Assembly (NCBI GenBank): GCA_937138625.1
Contig: CAKZPF010000004.1
Span: 186,001-250,000, forward strand
Origin: an uncultured Caulobacteraceae bacterium
GTDB taxonomy: Bacteria > Pseudomonadota > Alphaproteobacteria > Caulobacterales > Caulobacteraceae
DNA: 64,000 nucleotides
Direction: 5' to 3'
Shown one piece after another: positions 49,251-58,467 of the stretch; the stretch's first letter is position 1, and every line of letters begins with the position of its first letter. The translations under genes were made by a program, and so were the position numbers. The notes beneath the pieces are model-generated. The model was not told where the DNA came from. It worked only from the letters and a program-made list of their open reading frames with translations, and ran no database searches.

Positions 49251-49920
49251 CCGGCACCAGCATATAGCCCACCCCGCGTTCTGTGCGCAGGTAAACAGGC
49301 GCCTTGGGATCAGGCTCCAGCTTGCGGCGCAGTCGGGTGACATGTACATCCACGGTGCGATCACCGCCCTCGCCCAAGGTCTCGGCCAGGCGCCACCGGG
49401 GCATGGCCGTGTTGGGCTGGGCCGACAGCGTTTTCATCAATGTGGTCTCGGCGGGTGACAAGCGCACGGGCGCGCCCTCCCGCCACAGGCTGTGGGTGTC
49501 GCAGTGATATTCACACGCCCCCAACATCAACACCGTTGGCGCTGGCCCCGATGGTACGCGGCGCAACACCGCCTGGATGCGCAGCAACAGCTCTTCAGGC
49601 TCGAAGGGTTTGGCCAGATAATCATCGGCCCCGGCCTTTAGGCCCGCAATGCGGTCGCCCGGATCGCCGCGCGCGGTCAGCAAAATCACCGGCACCGTCT
49701 TGTCTGCCGCCCAGTCCGTGGTCAGGGACATGCCATCTTCGCCGGGCATCATGACGTCGACAATGGCCAAATCAAAATCCAAGGTGGCGATCAACTTGCG
49801 GGCCTGGGCCGCGTCTTGGGCCTCGGTCACACGCAGATCATGTTGCACCAAATAGCGTTTGATCAGCCCCCGCAGGCGGGCATCATCATCGACAACCAGA
49901 ATGTGGGCCGTGGTGCTCAT
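49243..49920 (-). CDS. OmpR-type response regulator
   Basis: The 225-residue product has a receiver (ILVVDDDARLRGLI, phosphoacceptor Asp in LAIVDVMMPGEDG, Lys in YLAKPFEPEEL). Its C-terminal winged helix of the OmpR/PhoB class has VRLSPAETTLMKTL, DRTVDVHVTRLRRKLEPDP and RTERGVGYML. It is first of the regulator-kinase pair, and the kinase start overlaps its end. The ATG at 49920 gives the conventional MSTTAHILVVDDD start. Similarity in layout to OmpR/EnvZ suggests envelope or osmotic sensing, but the targets are unknown. Confidence 0.93.
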   Translation of the reverse strand: MSTTAHILVVDDDARLRGLIKRYLVQHDLRVTEAQDAAQARKLIATLDFDLAIVDVMMPGEDGMSLTTDWAADKTVPVILLTARGDPGDRIAGLKAGADDYLAKPFEPEELLLRIQAVLRRVPSGPAPTVLMLGACEYHCDTHSLWREGAPVRLSPAETTLMKTLSAQPNTAMPRWRLAETLGEGGDRTVDVHVTRLRRKLEPDPKAPVYLRTERGVGYMLVPDA

Positions 49921-50029
49921 GCCCAGCACATAGCCACAGGCCCAAAGGCCCCGTCAATTGACTTCCCCGCCCCTGCATGCCATCGAACGGGCAAAACGTT
50001 ACTGTGAACAGGCAAGATTGGGGGATGTT

Positions 50030-50929
50030 ATGACCACCACCGCCTTACATGATCGCCCAGCCGCCATCTGGTTTGATGGCCAACTGGTGCCAGGCCCCGA
50101 AGCCAAAATCCACGTCATGAGCCATGGCCTGCATTATGCCAGCAGCGTGTTTGAAGGCGTGCGGGCCTATGGCGGCCGCATTTTTAAATTGCGCGAACAT
50201 TCGGCCCGTTTGTTGGCCTCGGCCAAAATGCTGGGCTTTGAGATTCCCTATTCTGTCGAAGAAATCGACCGCGCCTGCACCGACACCTTGGCGGCTGCGG
50301 GCCTTGAAGAGGCTTATGTGCGGCCCATCGCCTGGTTGGGCTCGGAGGACTTGAAGGTTTCGTCCCATGATAACCGTGTGCATTTGGCGGTTGGGGTCTG
50401 GCCCTGGGGCAGTTATTTCGCCCCCGAAGAGCGCATGCGGGGCATTCGCCTGAACCTGGCCCCCTATAAGCGCCCCAGCCCGGAAACAGCGCCCACGGCG
50501 GCCAAAGCGGCAGGCCTTTATATGATCTGCACTTTGTCGAAAAACCAAGCCGAAAATGCTGGCTATCAGGATGCCTTGATGCTGGATTGGCGGGGCTATA
50601 TCGCCGAGGCCACAGGCGCCAATATTTTCCTGATCCGTGACGGCGAGATCCACACCCCAACGCCCGATTGTTTTCTGAACGGCATCACCCGCCAAACGGT
50701 GATCGCCCTGGCCAAAGACCAAGGCCTGACGGTGCATGAACGCCACATCCCCTTTGATGAACTCGGCACCTTCTCCGAAGTCTTTCTGACCGGTTCGGCT
50801 GCCGAGGTCACACCCGTGCGGGAAATCGATTGTGGGCATCAGGGGGTGTATGCCTTCACCCCTGGCAAGATTACCCAAACCCTGTTGACCGCCTACACGG
50901 ACGCCGTGCACGCGCCCGTCGAGGCCTAA
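50030..50929 (+). CDS. ilvE: Branched-chain amino acid aminotransferase
   Basis: IlvE carries out the final transamination in leucine, isoleucine and valine synthesis. The 299-residue product is a fold IV PLP enzyme: MSHGLHYASSVFEGVRAY, VRPIAWLG, TAAKAAGLYM (the Lys is the expected PLP ligand), GYQDALMLDWRGYIAEATGANIFLI and FLNGITRQTVIALA. GGGGGATG lies just before the ATG at 50030; an upstream ATG at 49958 adds a non-conserved stretch. It stands alone between the two-component genes and lgt. Confidence 0.94.
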   Translation: MTTTALHDRPAAIWFDGQLVPGPEAKIHVMSHGLHYASSVFEGVRAYGGRIFKLREHSARLLASAKMLGFEIPYSVEEIDRACTDTLAAAGLEEAYVRPIAWLGSEDLKVSSHDNRVHLAVGVWPWGSYFAPEERMRGIRLNLAPYKRPSPETAPTAAKAAGLYMICTLSKNQAENAGYQDALMLDWRGYIAEATGANIFLIRDGEIHTPTPDCFLNGITRQTVIALAKDQGLTVHERHIPFDELGTFSEVFLTGSAAEVTPVREIDCGHQGVYAFTPGKITQTLLTAYTDAVHAPVEA

Positions 50930-50999
50930 GCCCCTGATATTCTCTTCGCGTCGCGGATCGACTCTGTTATGGTCCGTCAATTCAAGGTGAGGTGAGCGC

Positions 51000-51818
51000 G
51001 TGCCGTTTCCTGAGTTTCTTGACCCCATTGCCCTTCAGTTGGGTCCCTTGGCCATCCGTTGGTATGCCTTGGCCTATATTGGTGGGATTTTGTTGGGCTG
51101 GTGGTATGCCCTGCGGCTGGTGAAAACACCGGCCATTTGGCGTCCGGGTCAAGCCCCGGCCCTGCCAGCGGACATTGATGATTTCATTTTGTGGGCCACC
51201 CTGGGCATCATCATTGGCGGGCGAGTGGGATATGTGCTGGTCTATGACCAAGACCTGTTGTGGCGTGAACCCTTGGCCACCTTTGCGGTTTGGCGCGGGG
51301 GTATGTCGTTTCATGGCGGCCTGGTGGGGGTCATTTTGACCACCATTATTTTTGCCCGCAGCAAACGGATCCCGTTGTTGTCTTTGGCGGACATTGTGGC
51401 GGCGGCCACGCCCTTTGGTCTGTTCTTTGGTCGCGTCTCCAACTTTATCAACGCCGAGCTGTGGGGCCGGCCCACAGATGCGCCGTTGGGCGTTGTTTTC
51501 CCTGGTGCGGGCATGTTGCCTCGCCACCCCAGTCAACTTTACGAGGCCGCCCTTGAAGGCGTTTTGATGTTCATTCTGTTGCGGATTTTGACCCATAAAC
51601 TGGGCTGGCTGCGCTATCACGGGGCCGTGGCGGGTGTGTTTTTGATGGTCTATTCGCTGTCGCGTATGGCGGTTGAATATTGGTTCCGCGAACCCGATGC
51701 CCATATGCCCGATCTGCCGCTGGGCCTGACCACCGGCCTGCTGTTGTCAGCCCCGATGCTGCTGTTGGGTCTGGGCATGACCATTTGGGGCCTCAGCCGA
51801 AAGCGAGACGTGTCATGA
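51000..51818 (+). CDS. lgt: Prolipoprotein diacylglyceryl transferase
   Basis: Lgt attaches diacylglycerol to the lipobox Cys of prolipoproteins in the inner membrane. The 272-residue product has seven hydrophobic segments and family motifs: IRWYALAYIGGILLGW, GGRVGYVLVYD, WRGGMSFHGGL (the conserved His) and FFGRVSNFINAELWGRP. The start is GTG at 51000, preceded by AGGTGAG. It is the first gene of a coupled set with the MidA-like gene, whose ATG overlaps its TGA, and pgeF. Confidence 0.95.
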   Translation: MPFPEFLDPIALQLGPLAIRWYALAYIGGILLGWWYALRLVKTPAIWRPGQAPALPADIDDFILWATLGIIIGGRVGYVLVYDQDLLWREPLATFAVWRGGMSFHGGLVGVILTTIIFARSKRIPLLSLADIVAAATPFGLFFGRVSNFINAELWGRPTDAPLGVVFPGAGMLPRHPSQLYEAALEGVLMFILLRILTHKLGWLRYHGAVAGVFLMVYSLSRMAVEYWFREPDAHMPDLPLGLTTGLLLSAPMLLLGLGMTIWGLSRKRDVS

Positions 51819-52927
51819 ACGCCATTGTCAGACCCCAACGGTTGCAAGCCGCCGGTACCCTGAAAGATCGCTTAAAGACCCTGATCAAGACGCAAGGGTC
51901 TATCACCGTGGCGCGCTATATGGCGGCGTGTTTATATGACCCCCAAGATGGCTATTACATCACCCGCGGGCGCCTAGGGCGTGATGGCGATTTTATCACC
52001 GCCCCCGAAGTCAGTCAGATGTTTGGCGAGATGCTGGGCCTGTGGTGTGTGCAAATGTGGACCGACATGGGCAAGCCCGATCCGGTGCACATCATTGAAA
52101 TGGGGCCTGGGCGTGGGGTGCTGATGGCCGATGCCCTGCGCGCCGCCAAGGTTTGTCCCGAGTTTTTAGCTGCCGCCAAAATTACCCTGGTGGAAAACTG
52201 CGAGCCTTTGATCACCGCCCAGCGGGCGGCGCTAGCTGACCATGCCGTCGCATGGGTGCCGCGTCTGGGCGATGTGCCCCCCGGGCCCAGTTTAATTCTG
52301 GCCAATGAGTATCTTGATTGCCTGCCCATTCGACAATTTGTGCGCCGCGACACCGGCTGGCACGAGCGTTTGGTGGGCCTGAAGGGTGAAGATCTGGTGT
52401 TTGGCATTGCGCCCCGCCCCATCACCTCGACGGCTGTAATTCCCGAACGCCTGCGCGAGGCCCCCACCGGCAGTTTGGTGGAGGTTCGTCCCCAAGCCCA
52501 AGCCGTGGTCAGCACCATCGCCCAGCGCCTACGCGATCACTCAGGCGCAGCCGTTTTGATTGATTATGGCCCCACCCAATCGGAGGTGGGCGATACCCTG
52601 CAAGCCGTGCGCGCCCACAAAAAGGTCCATGCCTTGCACGAGCCTGGTGATTGCGATTTGTCCGCGCGGGTGGATTTTGAGGAACTGGCCAAATTGGTGC
52701 GCGATGAAAAGCTGACGGTGCATGGCCCCGTGGGTCAAGGTCCGTTTCTGAAAACGCTGGGGATCGATATTCGTGCGGCCCATTTGATCCGCGCCAACCG
52801 CGAGCGCGGTGGCGAGATCGTGCGCGAACGGGACAAGCTGACCGCCCCCGAGGCCATGGGCCAGCTGTTCAAGGTTCTGGGCGTGACCTCAGCGAACCTG
52901 CCCACCCCCACCGGGTTTTCGGCCTAG
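51815..52927 (+). CDS. MidA/NDUFAF7-family SAM-dependent methyltransferase
   Basis: The 370-residue product matches the DUF185 family: GSITVARYMAACLYDPQDGYY, GDFITAPEVSQMFGEMLG, the SAM motif IEMGPGRGVLMADAL, LILANEYLDCLPIRQF and the C-terminal VHGPVGQGPFLKTLGI. The mitochondrial homologue NDUFAF7 dimethylates an Arg of complex I; the bacterial role is presumed similar but not shown. The ATG at 51815 overlaps the lgt stop (ATGA). The longer frame from 51680 lies inside lgt. PgeF follows directly. Confidence 0.9.
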   Translation: MNAIVRPQRLQAAGTLKDRLKTLIKTQGSITVARYMAACLYDPQDGYYITRGRLGRDGDFITAPEVSQMFGEMLGLWCVQMWTDMGKPDPVHIIEMGPGRGVLMADALRAAKVCPEFLAAAKITLVENCEPLITAQRAALADHAVAWVPRLGDVPPGPSLILANEYLDCLPIRQFVRRDTGWHERLVGLKGEDLVFGIAPRPITSTAVIPERLREAPTGSLVEVRPQAQAVVSTIAQRLRDHSGAAVLIDYGPTQSEVGDTLQAVRAHKKVHALHEPGDCDLSARVDFEELAKLVRDEKLTVHGPVGQGPFLKTLGIDIRAAHLIRANRERGGEIVRERDKLTAPEAMGQLFKVLGVTSANLPTPTGFSA

Positions 52928-53710
52928 GTGCCCGATCTGATCACGCCGCCGTGCCTGCAGGTGCCGTCGTTTGCACACCCCCGCATCACACACGGGTTTT
53001 TCGGCCGGGATGGCGGCATTTCAACAGGGCTTTATGCCAGTTTGAATTGCGGCCCCGGATCCGATGATCGGGCCGAAGCTGTGGTCACCAATCGTGCCCG
53101 TGTGGCATCCGCCATGGGTGTGCCCCCTGATCACCTCATGACCCTTTATCAAGTGCACTCAGGTGACGTGGTCGTGGTGGATCGACCATGGCCCGCAGAC
53201 CGCCCCAAAGCCGATGCCCTGGTCAGCACCATGCCCGGCTTGGCGCTGGGGGTCCTGACGGCAGATTGTTTGCCGGTGCTGTTTCATGATGCCGAGCGCA
53301 GAGTGATCGCTGCCGCCCATGGTGGCTGGCGCGGGGTGATGGCAAATATCCTCGAGAACACGGTGGCGCGCATGGTCGATTGCGGGGCGCAGGCCGATCA
53401 GATCGAAGCCGTCATCGGCCCCGCCATATCCCAAACCCATTACGAAGTGGGGCCTGAATTCTTCCTGAGTGTGGTGGGTCAGGATGCCCGCGCCGAGGCC
53501 TTTTTCACCGCCGCTGATGACCAAAACAAGCGACACTTTGATCTGCCCCATTATGCGGTCGCGCGCCTGCAACGTTTGGGGCTGAACGCTGTGCAAAATA
53601 TCGACCGCTGCACCTATGGCCGGGCCGACTTGTTTTCCTATCGCCAAAGCCAACACCAAGGTGCACCTGATTACGGGCGCAACATCGCCTGTATCGCCCT
53701 CCAGGCGTAA
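52928..53710 (+). CDS. pgeF: Peptidoglycan editing factor PgeF (laccase-domain protein)
   Basis: PgeF-type proteins remove mis-incorporated amino acids from muropeptide precursors; older annotations call them polyphenol oxidases. The 260-residue product has the YfiH/DUF152 motifs: [34 protein letters not shown] (His), [10 protein letters not shown] (Cys), [14 protein letters not shown] (His) and [14 protein letters not shown]-like (here VIGPAIS). The Cys and His residues form the metal site. The start is GTG at 52928 immediately after the preceding stop, so it depends on coupling with the MidA-like gene. Confidence 0.92.
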   Translation: MPDLITPPCLQVPSFAHPRITHGFFGRDGGISTGLYASLNCGPGSDDRAEAVVTNRARVASAMGVPPDHLMTLYQVHSGDVVVVDRPWPADRPKADALVSTMPGLALGVLTADCLPVLFHDAERRVIAAAHGGWRGVMANILENTVARMVDCGAQADQIEAVIGPAISQTHYEVGPEFFLSVVGQDARAEAFFTAADDQNKRHFDLPHYAVARLQRLGLNAVQNIDRCTYGRADLFSYRQSQHQGAPDYGRNIACIALQA

Positions 53711-53840
53711 GCCAAAAAAGACGACGTGTCACAGGGGGGCAGCCTTTTCATTTCCCCCAGAATGCGCTAGGACGCGCGCAAACGACAGGCACAGATATCG
53801 CCTGAATTCGGGTTTGGATCAGACTTCAGGGAACGGATCA

Positions 53841-54776
53841 ATGAAACTGCTTTCCGGCAACGCCAATCGCACGCTTGCGACCGCCATCAGTGATTATCTG
53901 GATGTGCCACTGACACGCGCACAGGTCAAACGCTTCAAGGACATGGAGGTCTTTGTCACCATCGACGAAAACGTCCGCGGTGAAGATGTCTTTGTCATCC
54001 AGCCCACCTCCTATCCCGCCAATGACAATCTGATGGAGCTGTTGATCTGCATCGATGCCCTGACCCGGGCCTCGGCGCGGCGGATCACGGCGGTCATTCC
54101 CTATTTCGGCTATGCCCGCCAAGACCGCAAAACCGGCGGGCGCACACCGATTTCCGCTAAGCTGGTGGCCAATCTGATTTGCAAAGCGGGTGCCCATCGC
54201 GTGCTGACCATGGATTTACACGCCGGTCAAATTCAGGGCTTTTTCGACATCCCCACCGACAATCTGATTGCCCATCCGGTGATGGAGCGCGACATCCGTG
54301 AACGCTACAAAGACGTCTCGGACTTGGTCATCGTCTCGCCGGATGTGGGTGGTGTGGTGCGCGCGCGGCAATTGGCTGATCGGCTGAACGCGCGCTTGGC
54401 CATTGTCGACAAACGCCGCCCGGCCCCAGGGGAGTCGGAGGTCATGAACATCATCGGCGATATCGAAGGCCACCGTTGCATTCTGTTCGATGACATCGTC
54501 GATAGTGCCGGCACGCTTTGCAACGCCGCCAAGGCCATGAAGGACAAAGGCGCGACCGCCGTTTCTGCCTATGTCAGCCATGGGGTGTTGTCCAATGGGG
54601 CCGTAGGGCGTGTCGAGCAATCCGTGATGGATGAGCTGGTGGTCACCGACAGCATCGAGGCCCTTGAAGACGCAAAAAACAGCGACAGCGTGCGTCAAGT
54701 CAGCGTGGCCCCCCTGATCGGGGAAGCCATCCGGCGCATCGCCAACGAAGAGTCGGTGTCGAAACTGTTTGACTAA
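53841..54776 (+). CDS. prs: Ribose-phosphate pyrophosphokinase
   Basis: Prs makes PRPP from ribose 5-phosphate and ATP, feeding purine, pyrimidine, NAD, histidine and tryptophan synthesis. The 311-residue product has [64 protein letters not shown] and the PRPP loop [21 protein letters not shown] precedes the ATG at 53841; the frame open to 53616 runs inside pgeF. It begins the prs-rplY-pth-ychF run, and PRPP from it is used by nadC and apt in this window. Confidence 0.96.
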   Translation: MKLLSGNANRTLATAISDYLDVPLTRAQVKRFKDMEVFVTIDENVRGEDVFVIQPTSYPANDNLMELLICIDALTRASARRITAVIPYFGYARQDRKTGGRTPISAKLVANLICKAGAHRVLTMDLHAGQIQGFFDIPTDNLIAHPVMERDIRERYKDVSDLVIVSPDVGGVVRARQLADRLNARLAIVDKRRPAPGESEVMNIIGDIEGHRCILFDDIVDSAGTLCNAAKAMKDKGATAVSAYVSHGVLSNGAVGRVEQSVMDELVVTDSIEALEDAKNSDSVRQVSVAPLIGEAIRRIANEESVSKLFD

Positions 54777-54860
54777 TGGCGCTGGGCGCGTTAAGGAACG
54801 CGGCTTGAAATTCCCATCACTGGGCGAAAAGATAACTCAAGACGATAGTAGAGATCTGTC

Positions 54861-55520
54861 ATGGCTAATTTAACATTGGATGTAGTGGTTCGTGAACGCC
54901 CAGGTACCGGGGGGTCCCGTGCGGTGCGGCGCGAAGGCTTGGTGCCCGGCGTGATTTACGGCGGCAAAGATCAGCCCGTGGCCATCGCCGCCAAAGCCAA
55001 CGAGCTGAAAAAGGCGTTGAACACCGGCAAACTGCTGGGCAACACCATCACCATCAGCCACAAGGGCGAAAAACAACTGGCCATTGCCCGCGATGTACAG
55101 TTCCACCCCGTGACCGACGAGGCCCTGCACTTTGATCTTTATCGTGTGGAAAAAGGCCAAATCATCAATATCGAAGTGCCCGTGCACTTCACCAGCCAAG
55201 AACGCTGCCCCGGTATCAAAGCCGGTGGTGTGTTGAACATTGTGCGCCACACCGTCGAGCTGTTGGCCCCCGCCGATAAAATCCCCGATGGTCTGACCTT
55301 TGACCTGGCGAACACAGAAATGGGTGAGAGCATCCGGATTTCTCAGTTTGAACTGGGCGATGGTGTGAAGCCTTCTGTGGATCGGGATTTCGTGGTGGCC
55401 ACACTGCAAGGCTCGCGCGCTGCGGTCTCCGAAGGTGTTGACGAGGACGGCGAAGAGGAAACCGTTGAAACCGAAGTCATCAACCAAGGCGGTGGTGACG
55501 AGGACGGCGGCGAGGCCTAA
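54861..55520 (+). CDS. rplY: 50S ribosomal protein L25 / Ctc form
   Basis: The 219-residue product is the long (TL5/Ctc-type) form of L25, which binds 5S rRNA. The N-terminal 95 residues are the L25 domain (RPGTGGSRAVRREGLVPGVIYGG, DVQFHPVTDEALHFDLYRV). The C-terminal beta domain (about 96-185) contains VPVHFTSQERCPGIKAGGVLN and IRISQFELGDGVKP. The tail is acidic (DEDGEEETVETE). The stop overlaps the pth ATG by one base. Confidence 0.95.
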   Translation: MANLTLDVVVRERPGTGGSRAVRREGLVPGVIYGGKDQPVAIAAKANELKKALNTGKLLGNTITISHKGEKQLAIARDVQFHPVTDEALHFDLYRVEKGQIINIEVPVHFTSQERCPGIKAGGVLNIVRHTVELLAPADKIPDGLTFDLANTEMGESIRISQFELGDGVKPSVDRDFVVATLQGSRAAVSEGVDEDGEEETVETEVINQGGGDEDGGEA

Positions 55521-56083
55521 TGCTGTTGCTGGTGGGTCTTGGCAATCCGGGGCCCGAGTATCAATATCATCGACACAATGTGGGCTTTATGGCGGTTGAA
55601 GCCATTGCCGAAACCCATGGCTTCACGCCCCCCAAATCAAAGTTCAAAGGCGCGGTGCGCGAAGGCCTGATTGCGGGCCAAAAGGTGCTGATGTTGCGCC
55701 CCCTGACCTATATGAACCGCTCCGGTCCTTCTGTGCAGGCGGCGGCCAGTTTTTACAAAATTCCACTTGAGCAGATTGTTGTCTTTCACGACGAGTTGGA
55801 CCTCGAGCCCGGCATCGTGCGTGTGAAAGCCGGTGGCGGCAACGCCGGGCACAATGGTCTGAAATCCATCAGCCAAACCATCGGCAATGATTATCGGCGG
55901 GTGCGCATCGGCATTGGCCATCCTGGTGAGAAACATTTGGTCACGCCCTATGTCTTGGGCAATTTTGCCCGCGAGGACCTGAGCTGGCTCGAGGCCTTTT
56001 TGCACAGCGCGGCGCGCGACATTGACCATCTGGTCAAGGGCGACGATATCGCCTATCAGCAAGCGGTCAGCCAGCCCAACTGA
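55520..56083 (+). CDS. pth: Peptidyl-tRNA hydrolase
   Basis: Pth recycles peptidyl-tRNA released from stalled ribosomes. The 187-residue product has LLVGLGNPGPEYQYHRHNVGF (catalytic His in RHN), RPLTYMNRSGPSV, VFHDELDLEPG (catalytic Asp) and KAGGGNAGHNGLKSI. Length is typical. It is coupled to rplY by a one-base stop/start overlap and followed ten bases later by ychF. Confidence 0.96.
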   Translation: MLLLVGLGNPGPEYQYHRHNVGFMAVEAIAETHGFTPPKSKFKGAVREGLIAGQKVLMLRPLTYMNRSGPSVQAAASFYKIPLEQIVVFHDELDLEPGIVRVKAGGGNAGHNGLKSISQTIGNDYRRVRIGIGHPGEKHLVTPYVLGNFAREDLSWLEAFLHSAARDIDHLVKGDDIAYQQAVSQPN

Positions 56084-56093
56084 GGATAAAATT

Positions 56094-57197
56094 ATGGGAT
56101 TTCAATGCGCCATCGTCGGTTTGCCCAATGTCGGCAAGTCCACCCTGTTCAACGCCCTGACCCAGACAGCGGCCGCCCAAGCGGCCAACTATCCGTTTTG
56201 CACCATCGAGCCCAATGTAGGCGAAGTGGCCGTGCCAGAACCGCGGCTTGTGAAGCTGGCCGAGATCGCCGGGTCCGCCGAACAAATCCCCGCCCGCATG
56301 AATTTTATGGATGTGGCGGGCTTGGTGCGGGGCGCGTCAAAAGGCGAAGGCTTGGGCAATCAGTTTTTGGCAAACATCCGCGAGGCCGATGCCGTCGCCT
56401 ATGTGCTGCGCTGTTTTGAAGATGGCGACATCACCCATGTCGAGGGCCGCGTCGATCCCCTTTCCGATCATGAGATCATCGAGACCGAGCTGATGCTGGC
56501 GGATATGGACAGCCTGGAGAAGCGCAAAGCCGGCGTCGAGAAAAAAGCCAAAGCAGGCGACAAAGAGGCCAGAAAGACGCTCGAGTTGATTGACCTCGCC
56601 CTCAGTGCCCTGAACGCTGATCAGCCGGTGCGCGCCGTCAATGACCAGGTCGCGCCAGAAGACAAAAAAGCCTGGAAAATGCTGCAGCTATTGACCAGCA
56701 AGCCGGTTTTGTATGTTTGCAACGTTGATGAAGCCTCGGCGGCCACCGGCAATGCTTTGTCCGAAAAGGTCGTCGCCAAAGCCAAAGACGAAGGTGCCGA
56801 AGCCGTGGTGATCTCCGCAAAAATCGAGAGCGAAATTGCCCTCCTCGACAAAGAGGAACGGGAAGAGTTTCTGGAGACCCTGGGCCTTGAGGAGCCCGGC
56901 CTGAACCGGATGATCCACGCCGGTTATAAACTGCTGGATCTACAAACCTATTTCACCGCAGGGCCCAAGGAAGCCCGCGCCTGGACCGTGCGTGTGGGTG
57001 CTACTGCCCCGCAGGCCGCCGGTGTCATCCACACCGATTTCGAGAAAGGCTTCATTCGCGCCGAGACCATCGCCTTTGAAGATTATGTGTCCCATAACGG
57101 CGAAAATGGTGCCAAGGAAGCGGGGAAATTGAGGCTGGAGGGCAAAGAATACATGGTGAAAGATGGCGATGTGATGCACTTCAGGTTTAATACATAA
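56094..57197 (+). CDS. ychF: Redox-regulated ATPase YchF (Obg-like)
   Basis: YchF is a ribosome-associated P-loop ATPase of the OBG family that prefers ATP. The 367-residue product has the G1 loop IVGLPNVGKSTLFNAL, the G3 region FMDVAGLVRGASKGEGLGNQFL, a coiled-coil insert (EKRKAGVEKKAKAGDKEA), YVCNVDE as G4-like segment, and a C-terminal TGS domain (LQTYFTAGPKEARAW, FIRAETIAFEDYV). GAGGAT precedes the ATG at 56094; the longer frame lies inside pth. It is last in the prs-rplY-pth-ychF run. Confidence 0.96.
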   Translation: MGFQCAIVGLPNVGKSTLFNALTQTAAAQAANYPFCTIEPNVGEVAVPEPRLVKLAEIAGSAEQIPARMNFMDVAGLVRGASKGEGLGNQFLANIREADAVAYVLRCFEDGDITHVEGRVDPLSDHEIIETELMLADMDSLEKRKAGVEKKAKAGDKEARKTLELIDLALSALNADQPVRAVNDQVAPEDKKAWKMLQLLTSKPVLYVCNVDEASAATGNALSEKVVAKAKDEGAEAVVISAKIESEIALLDKEEREEFLETLGLEEPGLNRMIHAGYKLLDLQTYFTAGPKEARAWTVRVGATAPQAAGVIHTDFEKGFIRAETIAFEDYVSHNGENGAKEAGKLRLEGKEYMVKDGDVMHFRFNT

Positions 57198-57209
57198 AAT
57201 AGCGTAAAT

Positions 57210-57238
57210 TTGACATATACATTTCAGCTCTGCATAGA
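57210..57238 (+). promoter_or_regulatory. Promoter of the 57271 gene
   Basis: TTGACA at 57210-57215, a 17-base spacer, and CATAGA at 57233-57238. The -35 box is consensus and the -10 box moderate. The leader ends with CAGGAG before the ATG at 57271. Confidence 0.6.
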
Positions 57239-57270
57239 GTGGTGAAGTTGATACCCCCTCAGGAGCTGAT

Positions 57271-57723
57271 ATGTCGAATGATATTCAAACCGTTGCCAAC
57301 GCTGTTTTGATGATTGCCGATCATATGGATGGCCAAGTGGATTTGGTGATCAGTCCGCATAATATTGATAAGGCCATCAATCAGATCGATCGTTATGACA
57401 ACCCAGGCCGCAATTTCACGGTGCCGGGAGATGGTATACTGACCAGTGAAGGCGTTAGCTTTGCAGCCACCCTGGAAAGCCAGAATCCCGAAACCAATCA
57501 TGGTCTGCGCTTTCAAAAAGAAAATTCCGGCACGTGCGGAAATTATGATCACCCTGCTGACAGCGGCCTGCTGAATTTGTCTGTTGATTTTGAAGGGCAA
57601 AACAGCTGCCTTCAAGTGCCTGAAGCTGAGGTGCGCCAGGCGATTGAAGCCTCACGATATATATTTCGTGATCCAAAGCCCACGCCCCCGCCTGACAAGA
57701 TAACACAGACCACACGCGCCTAA
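57271..57723 (+). CDS. Small unknown protein with EF-hand-like N-terminal module (paralogue 1)
   Basis: The 150-residue protein has no signal peptide. Its N-terminal module has the order helix - DGQVD - helix NIDKAINQIDRYD - GDGILT. It aligns by eye with the protein at 59183-59854 (VINDIDRLDG, GDGILT) and more loosely with that at 58468-59067. The D-x-x-D-G and G-D-G-I-L-T spacing recalls paired calcium-binding loops; this is an inference. The C-terminal half is strand-like with two Cys, and the tail is Pro-rich. CAGGAG precedes the ATG. It is convergent with apt, 12 bases away. Confidence 0.78.
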   Translation: MSNDIQTVANAVLMIADHMDGQVDLVISPHNIDKAINQIDRYDNPGRNFTVPGDGILTSEGVSFAATLESQNPETNHGLRFQKENSGTCGNYDHPADSGLLNLSVDFEGQNSCLQVPEAEVRQAIEASRYIFRDPKPTPPPDKITQTTRA

Positions 57724-57735
57724 ATGAGGGTGGAC

Positions 57736-58296
57736 CTACGCCTTTGGAGGCTTTGGCAAAGGCTCGGTATTGCCTGATGGAAAACTGACCAGACTAAAGG
57801 GCTCGTGGCCTGCTGCGCGCAGGCGCTCGGCCCCACCCAAATCATTCAGATCAATCAGAAACACTGTCGCCACCACCTCGGCTTGGGCTTGTTCTAACAG
57901 TTCCAGCGCGGCCATGGCGGTGCCGCCTGTGGCCACCGTATCATCTACCAGCAACACCTTGGCCCCGGGTTTCAGGGCGGATTTGGCCAATTCCACGGCT
58001 TCCTCGCCAAATTCCTGGGTAAAGCTTTCGCGATAGGTATCGGGTGGCAGCTTGCCGCCTTTACGGATGGGGACAAACCCCTTGCCCAGGCGTTGAGCCA
58101 TGGCGCCCGCCAGAATAAACCCGCGCGCCTCGATGCCCACCACGGCGTCAATCTCTTTGTTGACGAAGGGCTGGCACAGGGCCTCGGTGGCGGCGGCAAA
58201 GGCTTGAGGATCCCGCATCAAGGTGGTGATGTCACGGAAATGCATACCAGGACGTGGAAAATTCGGCACAGTGCGGATCAGGTTTTTTAGTTCCAT
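57736..58296 (-). CDS. apt: Adenine phosphoribosyltransferase
   Basis: Apt salvages adenine to AMP with PRPP. The 186-residue product has IRTVPNFPRPGMHFRDIT, VGIEARGFILAGAMA, FVPIRKGGKLP and the PRPP-binding loop VLLVDDTVATGGTAMAA. The ATG at 58296 has GAGGAA nine bases upstream; the frame open to 58368 is rejected. The promoter region is shared with the divergent gene at 58468. It interrupts the plus-strand series of unknown small genes. Confidence 0.95.
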   Translation of the reverse strand: MELKNLIRTVPNFPRPGMHFRDITTLMRDPQAFAAATEALCQPFVNKEIDAVVGIEARGFILAGAMAQRLGKGFVPIRKGGKLPPDTYRESFTQEFGEEAVELAKSALKPGAKVLLVDDTVATGGTAMAALELLEQAQAEVVATVFLIDLNDLGGAERLRAAGHEPFSLVSFPSGNTEPLPKPPKA

Positions 58297-58381
58297 ATAT
58301 ACATTCCTCGGAGGGCGGTAACGGTGGCCAGTGTTTTCGCATCTCATCATAACCAGGGGAAAAGGCAAAGCCCCTTAAGAC

Positions 58382-58423
58382 TTGACGAAGGGACTTGTAA
58401 CGGATATGACATTATATTATCTA
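58382..58423 (+). promoter_or_regulatory. Overlapping promoters of the 58468 gene
   Basis: Two sigma-70-like readings overlap: TTGACG (58382-58387), 17 bases, TATGAC (58405-58410), and TTGTAA (58395-58400), 17 bases, TATCTA (58418-58423). The region to 58445 is very AT-rich. AAAGGAA precedes the ATG. Confidence 0.55.
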
Positions 58424-58467
58424 AATTTAACAATAAATATAAACATCGCTCTCAAAGGAAACACCCT